Positions 49,051 to 62,519 are shown, counted from the first letter of the stretch. The stretch: DNA of 64,000 nucleotides from Heliocidaris erythrogramma (GCA_025617745.1 CM046869.1:16325168-16389167), one strand, 5' to 3'. Numbers and translations are program-made. Notes: generated by a model not told the origin, from the sequence alone.

Positions 49051-52000
49051 ATGGAGCCTGTAATCAAGCCAGGCATAAAGCGAGGATTTGTCCTACTTCA
49101 TCATGGGCATAGATATCAAAAAAATAAGATATCGAGAACGTCCGTATCGTGGCGTTGCTGGCGAAAAAATTGTCCTGGCAGAGCTACGACCGAGGTGCTG
49201 GAAATCATTGATGGGGCCAGGCCCCGGTTCATGCAGGTAAGTAACTTAACAATTAATTCGTTTGAGTGTGGACCAGTGGAGCTGTGTCTATTATGTTTTT
49301 GGACATGACTTATTGTGCATTCCAGATACTCATCCATATAATTTCTTCAGATTTCACTTTATCTACGGTCCTATAGAATTACGTGAATGTTTGATTACAA
49401 CGCAACTTCAACTTGCGTTCGAGAAGTTAAAACAAAAGGCTATTGGAGCGTTCCTACTCCCAGGGTCCTAGTCCTACTGTCATCCGCCAACAACTAGCGT
49501 TGGCTAGCTGCCAACAGCAGCCAATTACCCCAAATTTTAAAACAGATCCAGAGCAGCCAATTAAAGCTAATAACAATGCTATTTCAAGATTAATAGGGCT
49601 AATTTCAGCTCTTTTCAATAAAAAAAATTTTGAGAAAAAAAAATAAGTATTTTGGGGGGCGAGTATCTATTCAGATCAGGAGGGAAAACCCTCTAGTTTA
49701 ATCGGAAGTAATATCGATCGATTCATAAAATATATGTATTTTAACATTTTATTTTTTAAATGTTTTGTTTGATTTTTGTTCAGTGCACATAATGAGCATA
49801 GTAATAATAATGGTAATAATAATAATAATAATAATGATAATAACAATAGTAATAGAACAGCAAGAGTAGATAACTGCTATATGTACTACTACTACTACTA
49901 CTTCTACTACTTACAATAATCACAGCATTAACATAATAGGATTGAGGAGGAGGAGGAGGAAGAGGAGGAGAAGAAAAAGAAGAAGAGGAGGAAGAAGAAA
50001 GAATAGAAAGAATAATATTACTAGTAATAATGATAATAATTATGATATAAATAATTTCTTGGTACTACAAAATGTTATATTGAAATTATGATATAACAGA
50101 AATAATAAAAATAGATATAATGATAGCAATAATAATGATAATTATTAAATTATAATAACAATGACAATAATATCCATAATATTAATATGAATGATAATCA
50201 TAATCATAATTAAACAAAAACAATTTAAATAACAGCAAAAGCAATAATATAAATAAGTAGTAGAAAAAGAAGAGGAGGAATACTGTTGATTTTATCAGTT
50301 TTATTATTACCAATATTATTATTATTATTATTATCATCATGATTAGGAATATTATTTATGTCAGTATTCTTTTTTTCTTCCTCCTCTTATTTTTCTTTTT
50401 ATCTTTATTGTATTACTATTCTGTTTTCTTCTGCTCATTAGTATTATCATATAAAAAAGAGAAAAGGTGATATTTAAAAAAAAAATGGAAAAAAGGATAT
50501 ATAAATGGAAAATCATGAAGATGATAGGCCTACTTTGGATTAAAGGAAAAACAAAGAAATACATAAAGACAAATAATATCATCATAGATAATTGAAACAA
50601 AGACATACAAGAGCAAAGAGAAGGATGTATATGTGGAAAAGAGGAGGGGAGAAATGAAAACCAAGAAATAAATGAGAAACTTGGAGAAGGCAAAGGGGGG
50701 GGGGGGTAAGAGAAGAAGATAGATGAAAGATTTTTAATCATATGAAAGGGAAATTAATAAATGAATGAGTCCCCCATCAACTTAACTGTTCTTTGCAGTT
50801 TTCTTTTGTTTTTGGTTTGATTTTTTTTAAATTCTTTTATTTAAATAAGGTAAATACAAAAAATTAAAAAATAAAATGAAGGAAGGTATGTACTAGGGTA
50901 CACATTGTGAAATGTTCTACAATGAGGTATAATAACATTCTCTAATTTGTAGGAGGCACAATGTATTACGATATAATTATGAAACGCTCTGATTTCTGTT
51001 TTACACTGCATTTCAATATGCCTACTATGCCTACTTTTATCAATGATATCCTTTAATTGGGTGGATTTTAATCAAACTGAATCTTGCACAGAGTGGCATA
51101 TTTCCGTTATATAATTATTGGGGGCACATGAACATGACTAAACAACAGTGTATATTGAAATATTCGTCCATCAAGGATGACACCGACACTTCATAATGTC
51201 TCGGAATCATGCAATATGACACAAGAATGCTATTCCCTTTTATAGCAGATTTGGAAAGGGATGACTACTTAATAAGAACTATATACTTTAAAGAGAAGAA
51301 CACTCTACATAAATCATGGACAGTTAGAAGCATGGAAATAGAAAAAAAAACAGATTATGCGCAAACAATAAATTAAACATTTATTTCATATGGAGAAGGC
51401 GATGGCAATCCAAGAGGTAAGCCCTTCCGCCCTCTGATTCAGCCTGGAATGTAATGACAAAGTTATTTATTTTGTTTATGCAGGTAACATCCCAACATGA
51501 TCACGAACAGGATACAGAAGTCATCAACAGAGAAGAGGCTATACAGGAGCTCCGAACACAAGTAGAGGCTGATCCTTCAAGGCCGATTAGGCGGGTGTAC
51601 AATAATGTAGCAGACGACAGGGAGGAAAGGGAGGATGACACACCGGTATTTGACAGTGTTAGATCTGTGATGGGAAGATGTAGGAATCGACATCTTCCTC
51701 CTATTCCGCAGAACATTCAAGAAGTCAATGTGGAAGGTCAGTGGGCCCAAACATGGAGAGGGCACAACTTCCTATCCCTTCAGGATAATGCCCTTGGCAT
51801 TTTAGTGTTCGTGACCATTCCGTTCCTACATATCTTGTGTGAGGTAGAAACGATATTCATCGATGGTACTTTCAAGACGGCTCCGAGGCCCTACCAACAA
51901 CTCGTGACCATCCATGGAAGGTACTTGGGGAACGTTTTTGGATTGGTATACTGCCTCATGAATGGCAAACGATTGGACCAATACAGGGCCCTTCTACAAC

Positions 52001-53253
52001 ATCTTAAGATCATAGCAAGAAACGCGGGTCACCATTTCGGCCCTACTAGAGTGATAAGCGACTTTGAAGTGTCAATCCGCAATGCCTTCCTGTTCGAATT
52101 CCCGGGAATAGAAATATGTGGTTGCTACTTCCATTTCACCCAGAGTTTATGACGCAAGGTACAGAGTCTTGGGCTAGTCAATCCGTACAACATTGACAGA
52201 GAACTGAGAGACATTGTGCGAAAAGCGTTTTCATTGGGATACCTCCCCGTAGCACTTGTACGCAACAACTTCGACCATTTACGGAACTCGGAGCAGGCCA
52301 GGCGTGCCATTGCTAGATATCCTGCCACACATGAGTTTTTTGAATACGTCAACAGAACGTACATCACGCAAGGCGATTTCCCTGTCGCATCATGGAATGT
52401 GTTTAACAGGGATATGGATGATAGAACCACAAATGTTGTTGAAGGTAAATTTTGTATCCTTGATACTTTTAACCTCCATAATAATGGGCTAAAAATGGCA
52501 CAATTACTCATCATAAGGTTGAACTCATTTAATGTATCATTTGCGATTATGCCGATTCCATTTCAATTTTCAACTTAGGAAAATAAAAGATAGGCAGGAT
52601 GAAGGTAAACTACTGTCAATGTACACATTGACATATTTTGAAAAGGCTGTTGATAACACTATAAACACTTAGGCCCTTACAATTCTTGAAAATTTCTTAC
52701 TTCTAAAAGCAGAATGTCTAACAAGGGACTTTACATGATGTCTTGGAATGCTGGAGAGTGTTGAATGGTAAACTGGAACTTGCAAACACCAGTTTTTCCT
52801 TTAAACTTCCAGCATACAGTTGGACTGCAGTGTCTGAAGAATAGTCTCAAAAAGAAATATCTGATTACATGGTAGGATTCTGTATTCTTTTAAATCGTCA
52901 TATTGATTACAATAGTATTTTTTGTTGAAAGCAGTCACAATACGATTTTCAATAAACTACTTCATTATTTTATGTTTCTTTTCATTTCAGGATTCCACAG
53001 TCAGTGGAACAGATCTGCCAACACGCCTCATCCATCACTTTGGAACGTGATAAGACTACTAAAGGACCAGGAGCGAAGAGAGAGAATGCGAATTCGACAG
53101 GCCAGAAATGGGGAACTTCAGTTTGTGAGGAGAAGGAAGTGGAGGAGACTGGAGGCTAGGATAAGGAGACTGAAAGTGCTGTATACCAATGGCAACATGG
53201 ACATCAATCAGTATTGGAATGCAACCACACATGTTATCAAAACCTACAGTTAA
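49051..53253 (+). CDS. FLYWCH-type MULE transposase, three exons, one internal stop
   Basis: Exons are 49051-49236, 51484-52444 and 52991-53253; all introns are GT-AG (CAG/GTAAGT...TATGCAG/G; GAAG/GTAAAT...TTTCAG/G), with phases 0 and 1 matching. The 469-codon frame starts with ATG at 49051. Residues 1-75 form a FLYWCH zinc finger: WRCWRKNC gives the two cysteines and QHDH, from exon 2, the two histidines. The MULE catalytic domain follows: FIDGTFKT (first D), VISDFEVSIRNAF (second D), the C-x-x-H box GCYFH, and T-T-N-V-V-E-G (catalytic E) spanning intron 2. The C-terminus is basic. A TGA at 52150-52152 stands where related proteins have tryptophan (FTQSL-stop-RKVQ), and the frame stays open after it, so this copy is a pseudogene with one nonsense change. 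Promoter and polyA sites are not recognisable. Confidence 0.85.
49237..51483 (+). other. Transposase intron 1, microsatellite-rich
   Basis: This 2.25-kb intron separates the cysteine and histidine halves of the FLYWCH finger. It contains (AAT)n at 49798-49850, (CTA)n near 49890, GGA/GAA tracts at 49945-50000 and 50265, and (ATT)n at 50310-50335. Frames such as 50361-50741 are low-complexity. Confidence 0.7.
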
Positions 53254-53272
53254 ACTGCTTTAGGTTATAGAT

Positions 53273-53617
53273 TTGTAAAATCAGCACTGATTTTCTTATT
53301 TACTATATAAATCTATATACCTACCTATTATGCCTGTAGTCTTGACTACGGGACCCCTTCGAGAATTATCACACATGTGTCACAAAATTGTGCGCACCCC
53401 CCGTAATCCTATTGTCCCCTTTGCCACTCACGCGCGTCAGTACGCTACGGCCATCTTCCTCTTTTGCGAGCAACCCCAAGAAGAAACATGTTGCTTGCAA
53501 GGAGCGGGGAAGGAGGGAGGGTCATAGGTAGGTATATAGATTTATATAGTAAATAAGAAAATCAGTGCTGATTTTACAAATTTACTGCAATAAATCATAT
53601 ATACCTACCTATTATGC
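53273..53617. repeat. DIRS D 3' terminal repeat plus internal complementary region (hairpin)
   Basis: Positions 53278-53326 and 53521-53568 are perfect inverted copies (ATCAGCACTGATTTTC ... TACCTACCT). The sequence just inside (53569-53617) is the inverse of the other end of the element (59426-59465). This two-part complement is the known DIRS template for closing a circular intermediate. Confidence 0.9.
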
Positions 53618-56600
53618 CAGACCAGCGCCAACTCAAAAGACCGGGAGGCATGTTTCGAGCAAAGGAAATAGGATTACACCAAAGACTACAAAGAAGACAC
53701 AGCGGCCTTCAAGGTGGCTGACGCAAACAAAGCTTCACCTGCGGGAATATCCCTAAGGTAGCAAGAAATGAAGGAATTGGGCGAACGCCAATAAGCAGCC
53801 TTCAAAATATCAACAAGCGCCACACCTTGAAACAGAGCCCAAGAAGTGCTGACACTACGAGTATCATGAGCACGAGGCTTACTGTCGGATAAAAGAGCCT
53901 CTGTGCCAGCGGCCCTAATAGCTTCAACGATCCATCTAGAAATGGAATCAAGAGAGGCAGGAGAAAAAGGCTCTCTAGTGATCAAGAACAACTGATCATC
54001 CTTACGAAAAGACTTAGTCTTATCAATATACCATTTGAGAGCCCTAACAGGACACCAAACTTTGTCCTCACGCACCGAAGAAAGGTCAGAAAGCGGACAA
54101 AGAAAAATCTCAACAGGACCGGAGGTAGCTGTCTGATTCTTGGCAACAAAAGAAGCCCTAGGAATCAATCTAACACCTTTTCTCTCCCAGCGAACATGAC
54201 CAGGAGTAAGACAGAGAGCATGAAGAGTACTGCGCCTCTGCCCAGAGGCAATAGCTACCAAAAAGAGCGTCTTAACCGTAAGATGATGAAGCGAAGCTTC
54301 ACCTAACGGTTCAAAAGGAGGTTTCGCCAAGGCCTCCAGGACCTTAGGCAGACTCCAAGACGGCACTAACTTAGAAAACGAAGGTCGTTTCAGAAAGAAC
54401 GAACGAATCAAACCGCTTAGTAGCGGGGAATTGGAAATCCCCGAACCATCCGAAAAACCCGAATGAATGGCCCCGATCGCCGAACGGTAGCCTCGGATAG
54501 TAGAAATAGATCTCCCTTTGTCAAATAACGAGATTAAGAAATCCGCAATTGAACCAATAGGAGCCTTAGAAGGGGTTTGATTTCTCTCTTTGCACCAAAG
54601 GAAAAAGACCGAGAGACGGGAATTGTAAATTTCCCTAGTAGAAACCCTACGACTGGACATTAAAAAGTCCGCGGCTCTATCAGAGAGACCCGACTGTCTT
54701 GCAGATTCCCTGACAGGGGCCAAGCAGTCAAATGAAGAGACTCCGGATTGTGGTGAAGAATCCCCGATAGGGGCTGTAACACCAGATCCGCTCTTAACGG
54801 GAGAACTAACGGTTGAGCCCTTAGAAGGCTCATAAGCTCCGGAAACCAATTCCTCCTGGGCCAAAAGGGAGCTATTACAAGCACCCTCGCCCGATCTTCC
54901 CTGATTTTCCGCAAGACACGCGGAATCAGTTGGAAGGGAGGAAAAGCGAATCCCTGAAGGTTCTCCCAGCTGAGGGAGAAAGCATCGAGAGCCCATGCTC
55001 CCTGATCGCGAACACGGGAGCAATACTTCGGCAGCTGGTGATTTAGCACCGACGCAAATAGATCCACTTCCAGTGGACCTAGCTAGGCAAGTGCGAATGC
55101 GGCAAAATACCTCCGGATGGAGCATCCATTCCGATGGAAGATACCTGCCCCGGGACAGAAAATCCGCAATGAGGTTTTCCCGACCTGGGATGAAAGAGGC
55201 CACGGGTGTGATTGCCATGCGACGACACCACCTCCACAGCTGAGCTGCTAGGGCATTCAGGGCAACCGAACGAGTGCCTCCCTGCCGATTGATATATGCC
55301 GCCACGGTAACATTGTCCGTGAGAATCAGAACCGAACGACTGAGAAGTCGACTTCTGAAATGGAGCAAGGTCAACAGAACTGCCATAAACTCCAGGACAT
55401 TGATATGAGGAAGAGTCCCAAGATGAGACCAATCCCCCGCAACCGTGCTGCCGTTGCAGTGTCCTCCCCACCCCAACGAGAGGCGTCCGTCGAAACCGAT
55501 ATCGACGGAAGAGGGACAGAGAAGGACCTGCCTCGCGCGAGAAACACCTCGCTCGTCCAACAAGCGAGAAGAGACTTGATCTCTACCGGTACTGGAATCC
55601 AGACCAAAATAGAGTCTTTTCCCGGCTTGAAGAACCTGAGGAGATGTCTCTGAAAGGGTCTCATGAGGAGCCGGCAGTCCTCTAAAACATCGACTAGACT
55701 GGCCAGATAACCTAGAAACTGAAGCCACTGTCTGGCCGAGACTCTTCTGGCCAGCAAGAGCTTGCGAGCCGCAGAGACAATGGTGAGAATCCTGTCTCGA
55801 CTGGGCCGAGCTAACTGATTCCATATGTCTAACACCGCCCCCAGAAAAACTGGGTTGCGAGTGGGGACTAACTCTGACTTTTCCCAATTTATTAGGAAAC
55901 CTAAGTCTTGCGTAAGAGAGACTAGCAAACGAGTCTCGTCCAACAAACGATCGCGCGACTCCGCAAGGAGAAGCCAATCGTCCAGGTAACAAAACAACCG
56001 CAGGCCGCGACGCCTCAGAAAGGCCGCTAGCACCGCTACAACTTGAGTAAAAACCCGAGGGGCCGGGCGCAGCCCGAAGGGAAGAGCCCGAAACCGGTCA
56101 GTCTCCGAGAGGAAGGAGAGCCCCAGAAGATCGCGAGATGCGCGATGAATGGGGATGTGAAAGTACGCGTCCTTGAGATCTATCGAGACCGCGTAGTCTT
56201 CCCTTTTGATCAACGGAAGAATGGAGGCAAGAGTCTCCATACGAAAATGAACCGGAGGAATAAATTTGTTTATCCTCTTTAGGTTCAGTATCAAACGAAG
56301 TTTGCCCGAGCGCTTGGGAATAACAAATATTGGAGAAAGGGAAAGAGACGGCCTGTCTCTTACCCTTTCTATAGCCCTCTTTTCCAAAAGAGACTCGATC
56401 TCCTTCGAAGCATGAGACCGAGACAGGGCAGACATGGGAGGTGACCGAATTCTTATAGCCCCTCCGGGGAGCGAGGCGCAAAGATCTATGAAGAATCCGT
56501 CTCGCACGACGGAGAGAACAAACCCGTCCCCGGAGATGGCCTCCCAAGCGGGGAGAAACGCATGAAGTCGGCCACCTACCACATTCGGTCGAACAAGCGC

Positions 56601-59264
56601 TCGGGGAAAAACGTCAAAAACCAGGCTTGGCCTTCTGCGAAGCCATCGCCTTACCACGAGAACCTCTCGAAAAACCCCTGCCACGACTCCCTCTCCCACG
56701 AGACGGAGCTGGCTGAGGCTCAGGAGGCGGGACCCTAGACACGCGACTGCGTTGACCCGAAACAGGACCAGCAGGTCTACGCTGAACAGGGGCCCGCGTT
56801 GGCTTAGAGCTAGTGTGAAACTGCTTAGTCATATCCGAGATCTGCTTTCGCGCATCGATCTCTCTTTGAAACACCGTAGCGAATTTACCACCAAAAAGCG
56901 AAGGACCCCGAGACGGAACATCTCGGAGAAGTTGAGCAATGCCCGACTCTCTAACACCCAGTGCTGAGAGAGCCGAGGTCCTGCGACGGAACGTAGCCGA
57001 AGCAGCTGCTGTGGAAAGCTGCGACCACTGCAGACAAAAAAGAGTATGCAGCAAGTCGTCAATAATCAGCTTGTCACCATCGGTAACATTCAACTCCTCC
57101 GCCCTGGACCTAAGGTCAGAGAGAAGCCCTTGAAAAGCCGACAAACGCATCCCTGACCTAATGTGGTTTTCAATATTAGACCAAATCTTATCCTCCGCCC
57201 TGAACGCAGCGGAGGTAAGCGGATTAGTCGCCCGCAAGCGACGACCAACCTCTAAAATCTCAGGAGAAAGAATCTTAGCCTTGAAAAAGCTGTCTTGGTC
57301 CTGAGAACAAAAGGCAAAAGCCTTACCCCTGACCGCATTAGATCGCTTAACCAACACCGCGGCCTCAATGCGGTCATACTCCAGCTTGAAAGCCTCCTCG
57401 AGAGCAATACCCTCAGAGGAGACCTGCTGCTTGAAATTCCAACGCGAAGTCGAACCCTGCGCGCGGGTTGACTGAACTTCAGGGAGATATTTGGACAACA
57501 AAGCAATCGCTTCCACTCCATAGAGATTGAGCGATTGAGACTCCGCCTGCCCAAGCGATTCGGGAACCGAAGCTTGAGAGGACGCATCCAAATCTGGTTC
57601 CACCCGAGTGGAATGAGACAAAGGAACGCTAACAAAGGCCTCCGCAGGCGGGTCCCCGCATGGTTCACCAACAGTCTCCTCGCCCGGCGGAGCCCCAAGG
57701 GCCGCGGGAGTAGGAGGCACATGCGAATCAGTCTCAGACAAAGAGGAATCAATCACAAAAGGTTGATCAGACTCAAAGCGAGATCCCTGAATAGGGACAG
57801 AAGTCAGGGTTGAAGAAGCCGGTACAAAGGACCAACCCTGATTCTGAGCAAAAGCCCGCATCATACTGAACATGTCAGCTTGAGAGGAGCTAGCCGGGTC
57901 AGGCAGGCCAGACGGGCAAGAGGCCGGCAAAGCCTCGCCTCTTTTCGCCTTCTTCTTGGCCTTTTTCTTGGCTGGCTCGACAATAGTCGTAGCCGAAACC
58001 CTTTTCTTAGAACGCTTAATCGGATTCATTCGGATCCCCGAAGCGTCTTCGGAAACACGAACCGATTCCTCCGCGGAGGGACGTTCACTTTCCATAAAGG
58101 GATTGGAGCGCTCATGGCGTAAGCCTAGAGAATCGCCCAAATCACCCATATTGGCTAGGCAAGAAGATGCCGTAGCCATGGGTTGGGAGCTAAAAGCTCC
58201 CAGTGCGTGGGCAGACCGAGATGACCCGGTATGTGCCCGATGACTACTAAAGGCATGTGAACCCACTATTGGACCGCTCGAAAGCGGCAATAGGGGAGCA
58301 CTAGTAGTCACGCACTCAGGTGAAAACACCTGTTGCTCCGAAGAGCGTCCATAATTGTTAGCTCGAGCATTCCCATCAGCTGGCAACTGAGACAGCCCAG
58401 AAAGTACTCGTTCCCCCATATGGCGTTTGCCGGGGGCTAGGGTTTGAGAACCCAGACCAACATGGACTAAGCCTGTGGGTTGCCCTGCAGTAGTGGGGCG
58501 CGTCTCCCCTAACGGATCAGAGCGAGTGAACGCTACCGTACGGGAAACAGCCCCCCCCCCCCCCCTCTGGTCTCAGCGACCGGGGGATTGGATTCGAGAT
58601 ATCCAAACCACTAGAATCTGACGCCACCCACCCCGAAACCACAGGCTTCGGAGTTGACAATCCCGATTCAGTTAACGCCACCCGTCCCGAAGCCGCAAGC
58701 TCCGAAACTGGCAAACTCTGCAAGGGAACACCACTAGGCAACTTACCTTTAGCCCTCCTCCCTCCCCCGCGTACCGCTGTACTCGGGGGAGTTCTGGAAG
58801 GCCGAGTCGTCTTGCTAGACAACTCTTCGGAAGAAGCAGGTCTCCTTGACCCAGCTGCTTCTTCTTCCGAATTCATACCACTGCAATAAAACAGACAATA
58901 AAGTATACTTTTCAAATTAAGAAATACTTCAACTGAATGCAGTAAATAAAACTAAAGTTTATTTGGGAGATACGCACTAAAGAAATTTTCACAGCCTAAA
59001 CCGTAAGAACAAACACCGAACCCGAAGGCTCGGTGACAAACGGAAACACCCGCAAACACGGAAATATCTACGTGGGGCTGACCGTGAAAGAGAAAAATAA
59101 ATGCCAAGAAAGGGAGTCAAAAAATCCCTTGCAATCGGCAAGAGTGACTAATAAAACACAAAGTACTATAATCTATAACGAATATAGGTACCTAAAAGTG
59201 CTTTAACTATGTGAAAAAGCGCACCAAAAAGATACTATACGACCTGATTTCAGGAGCGCTGTGA

Positions 59265-59465
59265 CTATACGTCCTAACTCGTCGGGGGCGAGCAAGAAAG
59301 AGGAAGATGGCCGTAGCGTACTGACGCGCGTGAGTGGCAAAGGGGACAATAGGATTACGGGGGGTGCGCACAATTTTGTGACACATGTGTGATAATTCTC
59401 GAAGGGGTCCCGTAGTCAAGACTACAGGCATAATAGGTAGGTATATATGATTTATTGCAGTAAAT
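59265..59465. repeat. DIRS D 5' terminal inverted repeat
   Basis: Inverted match of 53319-53475. It ends in TTTATTGCAGTAAAT, the same terminal motif as in copy B (TTTATTGTAGTAAAT at 32375). Confidence 0.9.
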
Positions 59466-60150
59466 ATGGTATTCCAAAGAATATTTGCATCCATTAGGTT
59501 TAATCGAGAATCGGGTGTTTTCTGCATCGGAGCAAGAGAATAAATTTCAAATGTAACCGATCTTAATTTAACACTGTCTTGAGAAGTTAATCATGTTGAT
59601 GAAGCAATGTTTGTCTGTAGTGAGGCATTTCTTATATCTCTGAATAGATTTATGTATAATGGATTTGTTTATTTTTTTATTTATTAACTTATGAACATAC
59701 TTATTCAATTGTTTATTTTGATAAACCGCCAGGATTGCCCGAGGTTCAGCTAAAGTTCTTTCCATGGGGTTCCTCAAATGCATCAAAGGTTAAAAAGCTA
59801 AAAGAAAAAAAGTAATTGAAGAACAGACATCAAGTAAAATATTTGTGATATAGGCTTAATCTAGGGAATCTAGTTGAGTGATTGGCTGTTTTATCTGCTT
59901 TTATTCACGCCACATGTACTTTGCCTTTGAACCTTATTCAATCGTGAGATCATTATGACGATTACTACGTTCACCATTACTATAATTATCATCAGTTTAA
60001 AATGGGTGATCCATAATTATTATAGCCTCTGAAGGATTTTATATTGTAAATATAAAGATATAATATGGTTGTTCTTTCCAACAATTGTGAGTGAAAGGAA
60101 CATGTTCATATAATGTATATTTAAAGAGTTAATCTCAAATTCCATGCTAA
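59466..60150. other. MULE right interior, nothing recognised
   Basis: AT-rich sequence after DIRS D, presumably the 3' flank of the transposase gene. No polyadenylation site stands out. Confidence 0.4.
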
Positions 60151-60762
60151 CACGAAATTGTTGATCAAGCCCATGAAGCCATCCATATATTGTTTATTTT
60201 GAAAACGTTCAAAGAAATTCTGATGATTCAAGGTGAAAACCTCATATGCAAAACATATAAGATACAACTTTATACGACAATAGTTCCTACGGTTATGCCG
60301 GAGTTTGAATGTGATTCATTTTGCCATACAACTTCAAAATTTCGAATCCTGTTCGAGTTCGGTGGTCTGAAAAAATGCAGATCAAAGAAGGTTGGGCAAC
60401 TTTTTTTATCATTTACTTTCTTCGAAAAACTTGTGGACTCTGAATCTATAGTAATCACATCAAGAAATGGGGAAATTTGTGTAGTAAATTTTGTTCAAAA
60501 GTATAGCATACAATGTGGCTACATTCGTCATTTTCCGAATTGTGAACTGGATCTAATCACCGATTGACTTGCAGATATGTTTCAATTCTATACGATAAAA
60601 GAAAGAGGGAAATATGTTCAGATTATAAGTATGAGGCAGTTATATTTGCTAATAATCCCTAAACACTATATATTTCCAAACATTTGTGAGTCAATACAAT
60701 TCACTTCTAATTCGTCTTCATGGGAGACAAGAATAAATATATGCGTTAATAGTAATTACTGA
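60151..60762 (+). pseudogene. Unrecognised reading frame of about 204 codons with one in-frame TGA
   Basis: One frame is open from 60151 (after a stop at 60148) to 60762, except for a single TGA at 60565-60567; the next in-frame ATG is at 60577. The predicted protein is rich in F, I, K and C (for example FECDSFCHTTSKFRILFEFGG) and has no motif I recognise. About 610 nt with one stop is longer than expected in such AT-rich DNA, but no splice or start signal confirms it. It could be MULE cargo, a second transposon gene, or chance. Confidence 0.3.
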
Positions 60763-62420
60763 CTAGACAAATATCTTACAGCAAGGAATGTGACAGGGGC
60801 CTATAATTACACAGCTTCAAATCTGGCAATAAACAAAACCGTTTAACCCCTTGCCTGTACTTTGAACAAAACCATGTTTTTTATTAGTTTTGAGAGTTAA
60901 GATTTTTCTGGAATTTATGATAGTATTGTGGAAGACTTAAAATGAGCAGTTTTTCGTCATTTTTTCCACCAGAAAATCTTTCGTTTATTTCCTATTTCAG
61001 TTTCAAGGAAATTTATCAAATAGTTTTGGAGTTATAAAGAACACAAATCGACCAAAGATTATTTCCTTATTAGTAGGCAAATTGAAGTAGAAAATTGTCA
61101 ACTTTTATCATCCTGGATTCACAATTTTGAATCCTTGCTGGATTTCTTGTTCAAATAGGTTATTTCAGTTCGTCAGATTTATTCATGTTCTATGTTTTAT
61201 TCAACATGCTTTCCCGTTCTACCTTGTCTTTAAGGTTAAGACAATGAGTGTTTTTTAAAAGAGAAATAGTTTCGTTGATTATTTTACTTTGCGAATGTTA
61301 AGTATTTAACCATTTTCGAACTGTTTAAATTCAGTCATTTTTATACAAGCACTCTAAAAGCAATTAGTCATATTTGATGCTTTTCTGCTCTAATATATTT
61401 GGGGCTTCAGGATTTAGGGAGGGTTTTGTTGTTGTTGGAAATAATTTCCTGGTCTTCGAGGTTAAATGTTTCAGTTTTTGAAAAGAGAAATACGTTTCTT
61501 TCTTATTTTCCCCTTACGAAAATAAATGCTTAAGGGAAACCAAAATTGGGGGGGGGGAATCGATTCTAATGTCGTGTAAAGTACATTTTACCCATGGTAT
61601 ATTTTTTTCAGCTAAGGAGACAAGCTGAACCTTTAGAGATAATGGAGAAAATCTGAAAATTGTAGTACAAAAGATATGGAGGGATTGTCCACAAAATTCT
61701 GCCATTTTGAAGCGATATTGCCCATTTGAGGATGCCCACAGAAAGCAAATTTAGACTTTTCAAAGTTCCATAACTCTCAATTTCCAGCCCATTTCGATGG
61801 TGTTTTTTCTTTGTTGTTTCTCTCTATCCCTTCTTTTAATTAAAATTGATTTACCCCGAGGGTTTTGGTTTGCTTGAACCATTTTTTCGAGCTGTTTTAT
61901 ATAGGTTCAGTCAAGTTACAAGCACTTTTTTAAAAAATGGAGAATTTCCTGTTGTAATTTACTTGAGGCTTCAATACTGAGGATTTTTTTTTTTTTAATC
62001 TACATGTTTTCCTTTTCTTCTTTTAGGTTAAATGTTCGAGTTTTTGAAAAGAGAAATACATGTACATATTGTTTTACTTTATGAATAAGGATTTGACCCA
62101 CCTTGTTCAGCTCTTTCATTTCAGTGTTCAGTTAAATCAAAGTCACTCTATAAAAACAAGTCTAGTCACATTTGACTAACGAGTAGCATTCTTGTCAAAT
62201 TAAAGGGAATCGATTATAGTGAGAATTATCGATCCTACACAATATTTTGATTTCTACTTCCACAATAGTCTTATCGTTAGAATTCTGTGAGTTTTGACAA
62301 GACCTGTTGCACCCAGAGTTGGAGTCAAATGTGACTACATCTAGATTTTTTTAGTGTGTTAATATTAGGTTGCATATAAGAAGGAAGAGAGAAAGAAAGA
62401 TAGACCTATGAAGAAAAAGA
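60763..62420. other. MULE right interior, loosely self-similar, no gene
   Basis: AT-rich. The phrase TTTTTGAAAAGAGAAATA with AGGTTAAATGTT recurs near 61465-61490 and 62022-62060, together with similar neighbours, which suggests an old tandem duplication of several hundred bases. No coding signal. Confidence 0.4.
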
Positions 62421-62440
62421 GAGACAGAGAATGGACAAGG

Positions 62441-62519
62441 CGTCGCATCAGTGTAAAAAGGGCTTAACGTCCATGTATAGTGTCAATGAGCGCTATCCCT
62501 TTTTTACACTGATGCGACG
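62441..62519. repeat. Short perfect-stem hairpin
   Basis: The left arm CGTCGCATCAGTGTAAAAAG and its inverse (62496-62519) enclose about 30 bases. A MITE-like remnant or structured insertion; no flanking duplication was established. Confidence 0.55.

Larger units (their letters stand above)
53273..59465 (-). mobile_element. DIRS retroelement copy D, near full length, inserted behind the transposase gene
   Basis: Length 6,193 bp. The terminal inverted repeats 53319-53475 and 59288-59442 look identical over at least 130 bp, which implies a young insertion. The internal complementary region (53521-53617) is complementary to the joined ends. Parts in minus-strand order: gag (58915 to 56614, RG-rich end), reverse transcriptase (56699-55371, with [13 protein letters not shown] and CYLDDW boxes), RNase H ([16 protein letters not shown]) and tyrosine recombinase (55992-53686, with RAHDTR and a C-terminal CYL candidate tyrosine). 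RT and RNase H/YR frames overlap, as is usual in the family. It looks whole or nearly so, with at most a few breaks. No methyltransferase domain was seen. Confidence 0.92.
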
